A stretch of DNA of 5,687 nucleotides from Lysobacterales bacterium. GTDB taxonomy: Bacteria; Pseudomonadota; Gammaproteobacteria; Xanthomonadales; SZUA-36. The stretch covers positions 1 through 5,687 of the forward strand of contig JAPHTE010000292.1 of assembly GCA_026196445.1 (NCBI GenBank), written 5' to 3'. The position numbers and the translations under genes are program-made. The notes beneath the pieces were generated by a model. It was not told where the DNA came from and ran no database searches. It saw only the letters and a list, made by a program, of their open reading frames with translations. Position 1 is the stretch's first letter, and each line of letters begins with the position of its first letter. Positions 1-5,687 of the stretch are shown piece after piece.

Positions 1-129
1 ATGAACGAGATTATCCTTGACAGATTAGTATATGTAAAATTGATTGTTAATATGCCTGCGATAGGATTTATGAATGGCTCAACGCAGCCAATGACCCGGT
101 TGATATTTGCCAGGCTTGCCCTTGAGCCG

Positions 130-1629
130 TTAGCGCTTGTGCAGCCAGCCGGGCAATAGGGAAACGGGTTCGAAATCCTCCGGCATTTCCTTCATGGCGA
201 TGTCATGTTCAGAAAGCATCTTGCCCAGGCTACCGTCGCTGTAAGTCGCAAACAGGTCCGTAGCACCCCCGATGTGCCTGCCGCCAACAAAAATCTGCGG
301 TATGGTTGGTGACCCGATCTGATCCAGCAGCACTGCGCGGATTTTGCCACCGAGGTTGTCCTCCTGGTACTTGACGGAATCCAGATCGACGGCGAGATAG
401 GGGATTTCAAGCTGCGCAAAGAGCTTGCGCACAGACCAGCAGAACTCACACCATTCCAGCGCGAATAGCACGATCGGCTGCGCTGCGTCGTTGGTGACCC
501 GTTTGAAGAAAGCCAGGGCATCTTTGTCGAGTTCAACGGCCTCTTCGTCGGGCGCCGGGGACGTTTCCTTGCCAGTTTTTGCCGCGTCGAAACGGTAGTT
601 GGGCGTGGAACGGGAAATCTCCAGCTCTTCTTCCGACATCTCAACCACGATGTCGTCAAACAACGGGGTCGAAAGGTAACGTTCACCGGTATCCGGCAAC
701 ATGCACAGGATGTTGCTGCCGCGTGGTGCGTCCTGTGCAATCTCCATTGCCGCCGTGAAAGTTGCACCACCGGAGACACCACAGAATATGCCCTCTCTCC
801 TGGCCAATGTCCGGGTAAAGTCCAGTGCTTTTTCACCTGAAATAGGTAGAACCTGGTCAACGGTCCCGGCGCCCATGGCATCTTCGGTCAGCTTGGGTAT
901 GAAGTCCGGCGACCAACCCTGTACCAAGTGTGGCCGGAAATTGGGATGGCTCTCGGCAGGGCTGCCATCCGCCTCCCTGGCCTGCGGTATGCCACTGCCG
1001 AGTAATTGCGCGTTGTCCGGCTCGCAAACGATGATTTTCGTCGCCGGGCTCCTCGCCTTCAACACCCGGCTGGTACCCTTGAGTGTTCCCCCGGTGCCAA
1101 AACCCGTCACGAAATAGTCGAGTTGTTCTCCGCTGAATGCAGCCAGTATTTCTTCTGCGGTAGTACGGGTATGTGCATCCGCGTTGGCTTCGTTCTCGAA
1201 TTGCCGCACCAGGAACCAGCCATGTTCTTCGGCCAGCTCCACGGCCTTGGCCAACATGCCGCTGCCTTTCAATTCAGCCGGTGTCAAAACCACCTTGGCG
1301 CCGAGAAATCGCAATATTTTGCGTCGCTCCAGGCTGAAACTCTCGGCCATTGTCACCACCAGCGGATAACCCTTGACCGCGCAGACCATGGCCAGGCCGA
1401 TACCGGTATTGCCGCTGGTTGCCTCGATCACCGTCTGGCCGGGTTTCAGTTCGCCACTGGCCTCGGCGGCCTCGATCGTCGACAGGGCCATGCGGTCCTT
1501 GACCGAACCCATCGGGTTGAAGCTTTCCAACTTGACAAACAGGTTGACTCCCTCTGGCGCCAGTTTATTGATGCGGATGATGGGTGTATTACCAATGGTA
1601 GCGAGGATATCTCTGTAAGGTTTGTTCAT
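130..1629 (-). CDS. Cysteine synthase (CysK/CysM family) fused to a C-terminal glutaredoxin domain
   Basis: This is a cytoplasmic PLP enzyme expected to make cysteine from O-acetylserine and a sulfur donor, with an attached glutaredoxin. Residues are counted from the GTG at 1674 (514 aa). IGNTP is at 28-32. The PLP lysine is K59 in NPMGSVKDR. The substrate loop TSGNT is at 86-90, the phosphate-binding GTGGT at 193-197, SGG at 301-303 and PDTGERYLST at 327-336. An acidic linker (about 345-385) leads to a glutaredoxin domain: CEFC at 409-412, cis-proline motif TIPQIF at 457-462, and GGATD at 469-473. Stand-alone synthases are about 300-320 aa, so this is a true fusion. I chose the ATG at 1627-1629 (499 aa): homologues start just before IGNTP, and a -10-like TATACT lies downstream of the GTG. 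No candidate start has a good Shine-Dalgarno sequence. The motifs do not settle CysK versus CysM, so no symbol is given. The gene is divergent from add. Confidence 0.95.
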   Translation of the reverse strand: MNKPYRDILATIGNTPIIRINKLAPEGVNLFVKLESFNPMGSVKDRMALSTIEAAEASGELKPGQTVIEATSGNTGIGLAMVCAVKGYPLVVTMAESFSLERRKILRFLGAKVVLTPAELKGSGMLAKAVELAEEHGWFLVRQFENEANADAHTRTTAEEILAAFSGEQLDYFVTGFGTGGTLKGTSRVLKARSPATKIIVCEPDNAQLLGSGIPQAREADGSPAESHPNFRPHLVQGWSPDFIPKLTEDAMGAGTVDQVLPISGEKALDFTRTLARREGIFCGVSGGATFTAAMEIAQDAPRGSNILCMLPDTGERYLSTPLFDDIVVEMSEEELEISRSTPNYRFDAAKTGKETSPAPDEEAVELDKDALAFFKRVTNDAAQPIVLFALEWCEFCWSVRKLFAQLEIPYLAVDLDSVKYQEDNLGGKIRAVLLDQIGSPTIPQIFVGGRHIGGATDLFATYSDGSLGKMLSEHDIAMKEMPEDFEPVSLLPGWLHKR

Positions 1630-1663
1630 TGTGTATTTGGTGATTGTCTGCTGCATTAACGAA

Positions 1664-1692
1664 AGTATAGACACTGTATTGAAATTTACAGC
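1664..1692 (-). promoter_or_regulatory. Possible promoter of the cysteine synthase-glutaredoxin gene
   Basis: On the minus strand a TATACT hexamer (1669 down to 1664) matches five of six positions of the sigma-70 -10 consensus. The -35 region at 16-17 bases spacing (CTGTAA or GCTGTA, around 1692-1686) is weak. Transcription starting near 1657 would give a leader of about 28 bases to the ATG at 1629 and would exclude the upstream GTG at 1674. The -35 side touches the edge of the long inverted repeat at 1689-1826, so that element may affect this promoter. The call rests on the -10 alone. Confidence 0.35.
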
Positions 1693-1826
1693 GGTTTGCC
1701 TCGGCTGCGCCGGGTATTCCTTCCCGGGACACGCTCAAGCCATCCATGGGCGCTCGGTAATTCGTGTCCCAACGAATTACGGTCCCGGGTAAGGAACACC
1801 CCGGCACAGCTCGAATTGCTCCGCTG
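1689..1826. repeat. 138-base nested inverted repeat (MITE-like or long hairpin element)
   Basis: The left arm, 1689-1730, aligns with the reverse complement of 1782-1826 at about 34 of 45 positions, with three one-base gaps and one block of six mismatches. Shared blocks from the outside in are CAGCGG, TCG, GCTG, GCCGGG, TTCCTT and CCCGGGAC. The 51-base core holds a second, perfect inverted repeat, GTAATTCGT (1757-1765) and ACGAATTAC (1772-1780), with a 6-base loop. A competing pairing also exists: GGGACACG (1726-1733) with CGTGTCCC (1763-1770). There is no transposase and I see no clear target-site duplication. The element sits between divergent genes, next to the putative cysteine synthase promoter. 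It could be a non-autonomous mobile element, a REP-like repeat or a regulatory cruciform. A copy elsewhere in the genome would decide. Confidence 0.65.
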
Positions 1827-1870
1827 CAGGCGTTGAGAACAATCGTAATTGACCCCTTTCCCAATATTGC

Positions 1871-1885
1871 CCGGTGGTTTACCGG
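1871..1885. other. Small perfect hairpin, CCGGT/ACCGG
   Basis: CCGGT (1871-1875) and ACCGG (1881-1885) form a 5-base-pair stem with loop GGTTT. No T-tract follows on either strand, so it is not an intrinsic terminator. It lies between the long inverted repeat and the GC-rich structured leader of add; its role is unknown and it may be chance. Confidence 0.3.
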
Positions 1886-1934
1886 AGTGGGCGACATTAA
1901 TGCGCCGCACCGAATCCTGAGAGCCGTTAGGGGA

Positions 1935-2088
1935 GAAATGTGCGGGATGCACGTTTCAGGCCGACAAGGGCAGGACGCCCTGTGAGGCCGGCCCTGTTAA
2001 GACGGCTTGAAGGTGAGGGTAGCCCGAAGGGCTGCGGGCCGGGAGCCCATACCGGTAAATCACGGGGTGGCACGGAGAACGAGTGCCC
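1935..2088 (+). other. GC-rich, hairpin-dense stretch upstream of add; possible structured RNA leader
   Basis: Consecutive potential stems read on the plus strand are: GAAATGTGC (1935-1943) with GCACGTTTC (1949-1957), nine pairs including one G-U; GGCC (1959-1962) with GGCC (1986-1989) enclosing ACA.GGGC (1964-1971, one bulged A) with GCCCTGT (1977-1983); GTAGCCC (2019-2025) with GGGCTGC (2029-2035), loop GAA; GGGC (2036-2039) with GCCC (2045-2048); and GGCAC (2069-2073) with GTGCC (2083-2087). An alternative long-range pairing joins CCGGCCC (1988-1994) to GGGCCGG (2036-2042) and competes with two of these. The reading frame of add happens to stay open through here from a GTG at 1940, but the translated product is unlike any Add N-terminus. 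I could not match it to a known riboswitch or ribozyme family. It could be a leader RNA, a small RNA or a decayed repeat. Confidence 0.3.
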
Positions 2089-2112
2089 ATCAAGCGAAAA
2101 CGCCTGTACAAT
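2084..2112 (+). promoter_or_regulatory. Possible add promoter with TACAAT -10 box
   Basis: TACAAT at 2107-2112 matches five of six -10 positions. The hexamer 17 bases upstream, TGCCCA at 2084-2089, is a poor -35. Transcription starting near 2119 would leave a leader of about 37 bases to the add ATG at 2156. If this is the main promoter, the structured stretch at 1935-2088 is not transcribed with add from it. Weak evidence. Confidence 0.25.
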
Positions 2113-2155
2113 GCCCGCTCACATAGCATACGGAATACAACACGGATCGAAAGGA

Positions 2156-3166
2156 ATGATTGACCGCAGCCTGCCATTGTGCGAATTGCACCGTCACCTC
2201 GACGGCAGTATCCGCTTGCAAACCATCCTGGAATTAGCGGACCAACACGGAATACCGTTACCGGCCAACGATGTCGACGGTCTTGCGCCGTTTATTCACG
2301 TGGATGAATCTGCCCCTGGTTTGATGGCCTTCCTGGAACGATTTGAGCACATGATCGCGGTGCTGGTCGATGCGGATGCATGCCGCCGGGTAGCCTACGA
2401 AAACGTCGAAGACGCAAAGGCCGAGGGCATCGACTATGTCGAGCTGCGATTCAGCCCGTATTTCATGGCCAAAACACATGATATGCACATGCAGGAAGTA
2501 CTGGAGGCCTGCGCGGATGGCGTGAGTGCGGCCGAGCGGGATACGGGTGTACGGGCGAATATCATCGGAGGGCTGAGCCGCACGTATGGCGTGGAAACAT
2601 GTATGCTGGAACTGGATGCAATCCTCACGGCGGGTGACCTGGTTACGGCCGTGGACCTGGCGGGTGACGAGGCGGGATTTCCCGCACCCCTGTTCGTGGA
2701 ACATTTCCGCCGTGCACGTGATGCCGGTCTGCACATAACGATACACGCGGGTGAGGTGCTGGGTCCGGAAAGCGTCTGGTCGGCGATCAGGGATCTGGGT
2801 GCTGAACGCATTGGTCATGGTTACCGGTCCATCGAAGATCCCGAGCTTGTGGACTACCTGGTGGCGCATGGTATCGGGTTGGAATCCTGTCCGACATCAA
2901 ACCTGCATATCAGTGCTATTGCAGACTATGCGTCCCACCCGATCAGGCAACTGGCTGACCACGGTGTGAAATTTTGCCTGAACACCGACGATCCGGGCAT
3001 CAGTGCGATCGACCTGGCACATGAGTACCAGGTTGCGGCCCCGGCTATCGGCTTGAGCGCCGAGCAGGTACACCAGTCCCAGGTCGACGGGTTAGAGATG
3101 GCATTTTTGTCAGAGCAGGAGAAATTGGAGTTGCAGCGGAAAGCAGGCAACAGGGTTCTGGTCTGA
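2156..3166 (+). CDS. add: Adenosine deaminase
   Basis: This cytoplasmic purine-salvage enzyme hydrolyses adenosine and deoxyadenosine to inosine and deoxyinosine plus ammonia, using one zinc ion. The product is 336 aa against about 333 in E. coli. The start MIDRSLPLCELHRHLDGSIR matches the family N-terminus very closely. Visible active-site residues are zinc ligands H12 and H14 (HRHLDG), H197 and the catalytic glutamate E200 in HAGE, catalytic H221 in IGHG, and D278/D279 in NTDDP. SCPTSN is at 244-249 and NGLEMAFLS-like DGLEMAFLS near 311-319. The frame stays open upstream to 1940, but the extension is not Add-like, so I start at the ATG at 2156. AAAGGA directly abuts that ATG, which is unusually close for a Shine-Dalgarno. 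The gene is transcribed alone and ends 17 bases before a strong terminator. No residue is missing. Confidence 0.97.
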   Translation: MIDRSLPLCELHRHLDGSIRLQTILELADQHGIPLPANDVDGLAPFIHVDESAPGLMAFLERFEHMIAVLVDADACRRVAYENVEDAKAEGIDYVELRFSPYFMAKTHDMHMQEVLEACADGVSAAERDTGVRANIIGGLSRTYGVETCMLELDAILTAGDLVTAVDLAGDEAGFPAPLFVEHFRRARDAGLHITIHAGEVLGPESVWSAIRDLGAERIGHGYRSIEDPELVDYLVAHGIGLESCPTSNLHISAIADYASHPIRQLADHGVKFCLNTDDPGISAIDLAHEYQVAAPAIGLSAEQVHQSQVDGLEMAFLSEQEKLELQRKAGNRVLV

Positions 3167-3183
3167 GCTGTTCGGCCAATGTG

Positions 3184-3213
3184 AAAAAAGCCCGGCAAAT
3201 GCCGGGCTTTTTT
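3184..3213. terminator. Bidirectional intrinsic terminator
   Basis: A perfect 7-base-pair GC stem, GCCCGGC (3190-3196) and GCCGGGC (3201-3207), has loop AAAT. It is flanked by six A on the left and six T on the right, so it gives a hairpin plus U-tract on both strands. It lies between the stop of add (3166) and the stop of the TonB-dependent receptor (3234) and should end both convergent transcripts. Confidence 0.93.
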
Positions 3214-3233
3214 CTGTCACTGGAATGTTGTGA

Positions 3234-5456
3234 TCAGTATCTGACACTGAGCTCGATGCCCCAATAAGCCGGTTCATTTACAAAAGCCGTCAGGTTCAGG
3301 AAGTCGATCGCGCCGTCGGCCACGATCTCATCGGTGATATTCCGCCCGATCAGTGCAACATTCATGTTACCTGCCTCATTTCGGTAACCAAACTTGAGAC
3401 CGCCCAGCCAGCGCTTCTCAGCAATGAACTCAACCGATTCATACAGGAAGATATTGGAGTCGCCGCGGTAGCTCCAGTCAGTGTTGAAATAGAGCTCACC
3501 GGATTCCAGCGGTACCGTGTAATCGGCGATGATGTTGAAAATCCACTTCGGAGCGCGTGGCAGGGGATTGCCATCAACCGATACCAGTGTGACAGGGCCA
3601 AAGAAGCCCATGAATTCGTCAACGACAGGGTCCAGGCCGGTACAATCCGGGATGCCGCCACATTCCTCGGCCAGCAGGTTCGGATCATCGATCTCGGCCT
3701 TGTTGTAGCTAAGGTTGGACGTGATACGCAACCGGTCGGTCAACAGAACGTCCAGCTCGGTCTCGATACCCCAGCCCTTGGTCTTGTCGGCATTCAGGAT
3801 CTCGTTGGTATTGCCGGTACCGCCGGTAGCGGTCAGTTGCTGGTCGTCGATACCAAAGGTGTAAATGGCTGAACTCCAGCGGGCCCGCCCATCCATCAGG
3901 TTGGCCTTGAATCCACCCTCGAGTGATGTCAGCGTTTCGGTATCTGCTTCGCTCGTGAAACCAAAGCGTCCGAGTGTCACAGGGCCTCGCGATGCATTAC
4001 CGAGACGTCCGTACAGCATCCATTCCTCGTTCATCTCGTAGCTCAACGACAGATCCCAGTTGAAATAGCTGTCGTCTTTGCTGATCGTCTGTGGCGGAAC
4101 TGTTGATCCTGCTCCAGGAATGACCTCGAGGTCCTTTTCATCGTCGGTGTAACGCAGGCCGGCGGTGAAGGTCGTCTGGTCATTGATGTCATAGGCGATA
4201 TGTCCAAACAACGCCATCGACGTGGTGGTCTGGTCTACATAGGTCGTGGCGGATTTCAGGTCGGTAAAGCTGTCAAAATCGCTGGATTCGACCGTGATAT
4301 CTTCATCGAAGTAGTAGGCGCCGACCTGGAAGAACAGGGCGTCACGTTGCTGCGCCAGGCGGAATTCCTGGCTGAGTTGTGAATGGTCATTGAGACCATC
4401 ACCGGAGGCAACCGGGAAGCCGTGTTGGTTCGGGACACCGAATTCGCCCGTGACGCCGCCATCGATGTCGGCATACTGGAAGTTCTCCACCGTGTCATAG
4501 CCGGTGATCGAGGTCAGGGTCATGTCGTTGTTAAAGGTCCAAACCAGGTTGGCAACACCACCGGTGTGTTCCATATCGAAACCGCTCGGGCCATCATGGG
4601 CAGCGATTTTCTCGTTGAAACCGGGACGCAGGCCTTTACGGCCGCGTTCAAAGGCATTGGCGTAGAAAAGCTGTGGCTGACTGCCATCCATGTCAAAACC
4701 ATGCAGCTTGAACAGGCCGCTGAAGTTGTCATTGGGCTCGACCAGTATTTGCAGGCGGTATGCAAACTCGTTCAGGTCGCCGAAGTCGTCTCCCTTGCCG
4801 TTTACCGTATTGTCAATCCAGTTGTCACGGGTCTGGTATTTCAATGACAGGCGGGCTGAAACGGTATCAGACAGGGCGCCGCCAAAAGCACCCTCGGCTA
4901 TAGTCGTGCCACGGCTGCCGTAGGACAGGGTGGCGTAGCCGCTGTTTACCGAGTCCGGCCTGACCGAATCGAACTTGACGATACCGGCCGTGGTATTGCG
5001 TCCAAACAGTGTGCCCTGCGGGCCTCTGAGGATTTCAACACGCTCGATGTCAAACACCGGGATGGATTTTAAAACCGAGTTTTCCAAAGGGACCTCGTCG
5101 AAAACCATCAATACAGGCTGGTTGGCGTTGACGTCGAAATCGTAGTTGCCCAGGCCACGGATATAAAAACGCGGGGCCAGTCGGCCGTTGGATGATTCGA
5201 CCACGAGGCTGGGCGCACGGGCGTTGATGGCGCGGATGTTCTCTGCTGCAGAGAGCAGGTCGTGCATCTGTTCACCGGACAGCGCGCTGACGGCAACAGG
5301 AACCTCCATCAATGACTGTTCACGCTTTTGTGCGGTTACCAGGACCTCCTCGAGGATCATTGAGTCTTCCTGGGCATATGCCAGGCCGGTGTATCCCGTG
5401 GTCAAGACAGCGCCGATCAGGGCGGGTAGGGCAAGCATACTACTAACGGTGCGCAT
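3234..5456 (-). CDS. TonB-dependent outer-membrane receptor
   Basis: This is a 740-aa outer-membrane beta-barrel transporter that imports a scarce ligand using energy passed on by TonB-ExbB-ExbD. Residues 1-28 are a Sec signal peptide, with a probable cut after AYA before Q29. The TonB box is near 35-42 (LEEVLVTA). The plug spans about 45-165 and includes FYIRGLG (97-103) and the hallmark VEILRGPQGTLFGRNTTAG (140-158). The rest is barrel with alternating strands, TonB receptor phrases such as GRNITDE (704-710), and a C-terminal aromatic SVRY that fits BAM targeting. The only two cysteines, C599 and C605 (CGGIPDC), probably bridge an extracellular loop. GGAG (5464-5467) lies 7 bases before the ATG and supports this start. 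No iron, heme, cobalamin or sugar gene is adjacent, so the ligand is unknown. The gene appears complete, and two palindromes in its promoter region suggest repressor control. Confidence 0.97.
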   Translation of the reverse strand: MRTVSSMLALPALIGAVLTTGYTGLAYAQEDSMILEEVLVTAQKREQSLMEVPVAVSALSGEQMHDLLSAAENIRAINARAPSLVVESSNGRLAPRFYIRGLGNYDFDVNANQPVLMVFDEVPLENSVLKSIPVFDIERVEILRGPQGTLFGRNTTAGIVKFDSVRPDSVNSGYATLSYGSRGTTIAEGAFGGALSDTVSARLSLKYQTRDNWIDNTVNGKGDDFGDLNEFAYRLQILVEPNDNFSGLFKLHGFDMDGSQPQLFYANAFERGRKGLRPGFNEKIAAHDGPSGFDMEHTGGVANLVWTFNNDMTLTSITGYDTVENFQYADIDGGVTGEFGVPNQHGFPVASGDGLNDHSQLSQEFRLAQQRDALFFQVGAYYFDEDITVESSDFDSFTDLKSATTYVDQTTTSMALFGHIAYDINDQTTFTAGLRYTDDEKDLEVIPGAGSTVPPQTISKDDSYFNWDLSLSYEMNEEWMLYGRLGNASRGPVTLGRFGFTSEADTETLTSLEGGFKANLMDGRARWSSAIYTFGIDDQQLTATGGTGNTNEILNADKTKGWGIETELDVLLTDRLRITSNLSYNKAEIDDPNLLAEECGGIPDCTGLDPVVDEFMGFFGPVTLVSVDGNPLPRAPKWIFNIIADYTVPLESGELYFNTDWSYRGDSNIFLYESVEFIAEKRWLGGLKFGYRNEAGNMNVALIGRNITDEIVADGAIDFLNLTAFVNEPAYWGIELSVRY

Positions 5457-5532
5457 GGCTCATCTCCATTAAGTGTGAAGTAGGCTAACAGGGGGATTCT
5501 AATCCAAATTGGTGTAACAATAAAAAGAAATT

Positions 5533-5561
5533 AACATAAATTTCACAAGTACTTGTGTCCC
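5533..5561 (-). promoter_or_regulatory. Possible promoter of the TonB-dependent receptor
   Basis: On the minus strand GGGACA (5561 down to 5556) and TATGTT (5538 down to 5533) are 17 bases apart, each matching four of six sigma-70 positions. Transcription would start near 5526, giving a leader of about 70 bases. An overlapping alternative is TTGTGA (5548-5543) with TTTATT (5524-5519) at 18 bases. In either case the palindrome at 5544-5557 falls on the promoter, as expected for a repressor site. The surrounding DNA is much richer in AT than the genes. Confidence 0.3.
5544..5557. promoter_or_regulatory. Operator-like perfect palindrome CACAAGTACTTGTG (site 1)
   Basis: This is a perfect 14-base palindrome lying 88 bases upstream of the receptor start and inside the candidate promoter. 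A second copy differing at 2 of 14 positions begins 32 bases further upstream. A repeated, dyad-symmetric site at this position is typical of binding by a homodimeric repressor. I do not recognise the regulator family from the sequence. Confidence 0.5.
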
Positions 5562-5575
5562 AGAGTAAAAAATAC

Positions 5576-5589
5576 CCCAAGAACTTGTG
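5576..5589. promoter_or_regulatory. Operator-like imperfect palindrome CCCAAGAACTTGTG (site 2)
   Basis: This matches site 1 at 12 of 14 positions and keeps the core CAAG..CTTG dyad. The centre-to-centre distance is 32 bases, about three helical turns, so two dimers would bind on the same face of the DNA. It lies between site 1 and the stop codon of the upstream gene (5604). Confidence 0.45.
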
Positions 5590-5603
5590 TTTCGCCTATA
5601 AAT

Positions 5604-5687
5604 TCAAATGGCTCGAAGTACGGCAAGCGGGGAATGCGTGACGACCTTCCAGGTTGCGATCAGCCCGCTGATGCCGACGAACACCAT
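5604..5687 (-). CDS. C-terminal end of a probable FtsX-like ABC transporter permease (partial)
   Basis: The minus strand reads 27 codons from the window edge to a TGA at 5604-5606. They encode a hydrophobic segment (MVFVGISGLIATW), a short basic stretch, and the ending HSPLAVLRAI. A last membrane helix followed by a PL.vLR tail is typical of FtsX/MacB/YbbP-type permeases, inner-membrane subunits of ABC systems. The Met at the window edge is probably internal, because the body of such a permease would lie upstream, outside the window. The gene has the same orientation as the receptor, with 147 bases between and no terminator visible. With so few residues, the family call is tentative; it could also be a chance frame. 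Confidence 0.5.
   Translation of the reverse strand: MVFVGISGLIATWKVVTHSPLAVLRAI

Noticed and set aside
17..22. Perfect TTGACA -35-like hexamer on the plus strand
   Set aside because: There is no -10-like hexamer at 16-18 bases spacing and no gene downstream on that strand.
76..128. Inverted repeat GGCTCAA/TTGAGCC just past the cysteine synthase stop, as a terminator
   Set aside because: The loop is 39 bases and no T-tract follows on the minus strand.
1..159. Plus-strand frame of 52 codons starting at the first base
   Set aside because: It has no Shine-Dalgarno that can be seen, runs into the 3' end of the cysteine synthase on the other strand, and its product resembles nothing I know.
168..180. 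GGTTCGAAATCC resembling a tRNA T-loop
   Set aside because: It lies within the glutaredoxin coding end, and no acceptor, D or anticodon arms surround it.
701..1659. Plus-strand frames up to 217 codons opposite the cysteine synthase
   Set aside because: They are antisense shadows of a clearly coding gene with all motifs intact, and show no recognisable domains.
1589..1952. Minus-strand frames of 88 and 102 codons upstream of the cysteine synthase
   Set aside because: They cross the inverted repeat and the promoter region, overlap the start of the real gene in other frames, and give low-complexity products. They look like translated repeat DNA.
2068..2083. Sigma-54 promoter (TGGCAC at 2068-2073)
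   Set aside because: The -12 element TTGCW is absent at the required spacing; the bases there are ACGAG.
1940..2100. Group II intron 5' end (GTGCG at 1940 followed by hairpins)
   Set aside because: There is no domain V, no reverse transcriptase, and only about 216 bases before the intact add gene. GTGCG alone is too weak.
2258..2869. Minus-strand frame of 203 codons opposite add
   Set aside because: It is an antisense shadow of a well-conserved enzyme, with a His/Arg-rich product and no motifs.

Overview
The window looks like chromosome of a free-living, probably aquatic gammaproteobacterium. The adenosine deaminase starts almost exactly like the enterobacterial enzyme (MID..LPL..HRHLDG.IR). 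The large outer-membrane receptor has the TonB-box and plug wording (EEVLVTAQKRE, LRGPQGTLFGRNTTAG) common in marine Gammaproteobacteria. GC content looks moderate and even across the three main genes. The taxonomic call is inference from protein wording only. No tRNA, rRNA, CRISPR array, transposase or phage gene is visible.

Layout. (1) Bases 130-1629, minus strand: a cysteine synthase of the CysK/CysM family fused to a C-terminal glutaredoxin domain. (2) Bases 1630-2155: a 526-base divergent intergenic region. It holds a probable minus-strand -10 box, a 138-base nested inverted repeat (1689-1826), a small hairpin, and a GC-rich hairpin-dense stretch (1935-2088) running up to the next gene. 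(3) Bases 2156-3166, plus strand: adenosine deaminase, add. (4) Bases 3184-3213: a textbook bidirectional terminator between convergent genes. (5) Bases 3234-5456, minus strand: a complete 740-residue TonB-dependent outer-membrane receptor. (6) Bases 5457-5603: an AT-rich promoter region carrying two near-identical 14-base palindromes 32 bases apart. (7) Bases 5604-5687, minus strand: probably the last 27 codons of an FtsX-like ABC permease whose body lies outside the window. Bases 1-129 hold no convincing gene; a 7-base inverted repeat (76-82/122-128) follows the cysteine synthase stop but lacks a T-tract.

How the genes relate. Each of the three full genes looks like its own transcription unit: the first two are divergent, and the second and third converge on a shared terminator. 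Nothing ties them into one pathway. The most informative points are the synthase-glutaredoxin fusion, which could carry out both steps of thiosulfate-dependent cysteine synthesis; the paired operator-like palindromes over the receptor promoter; and the structured, unexplained DNA between the divergent genes. No clearly new multi-gene system is visible.
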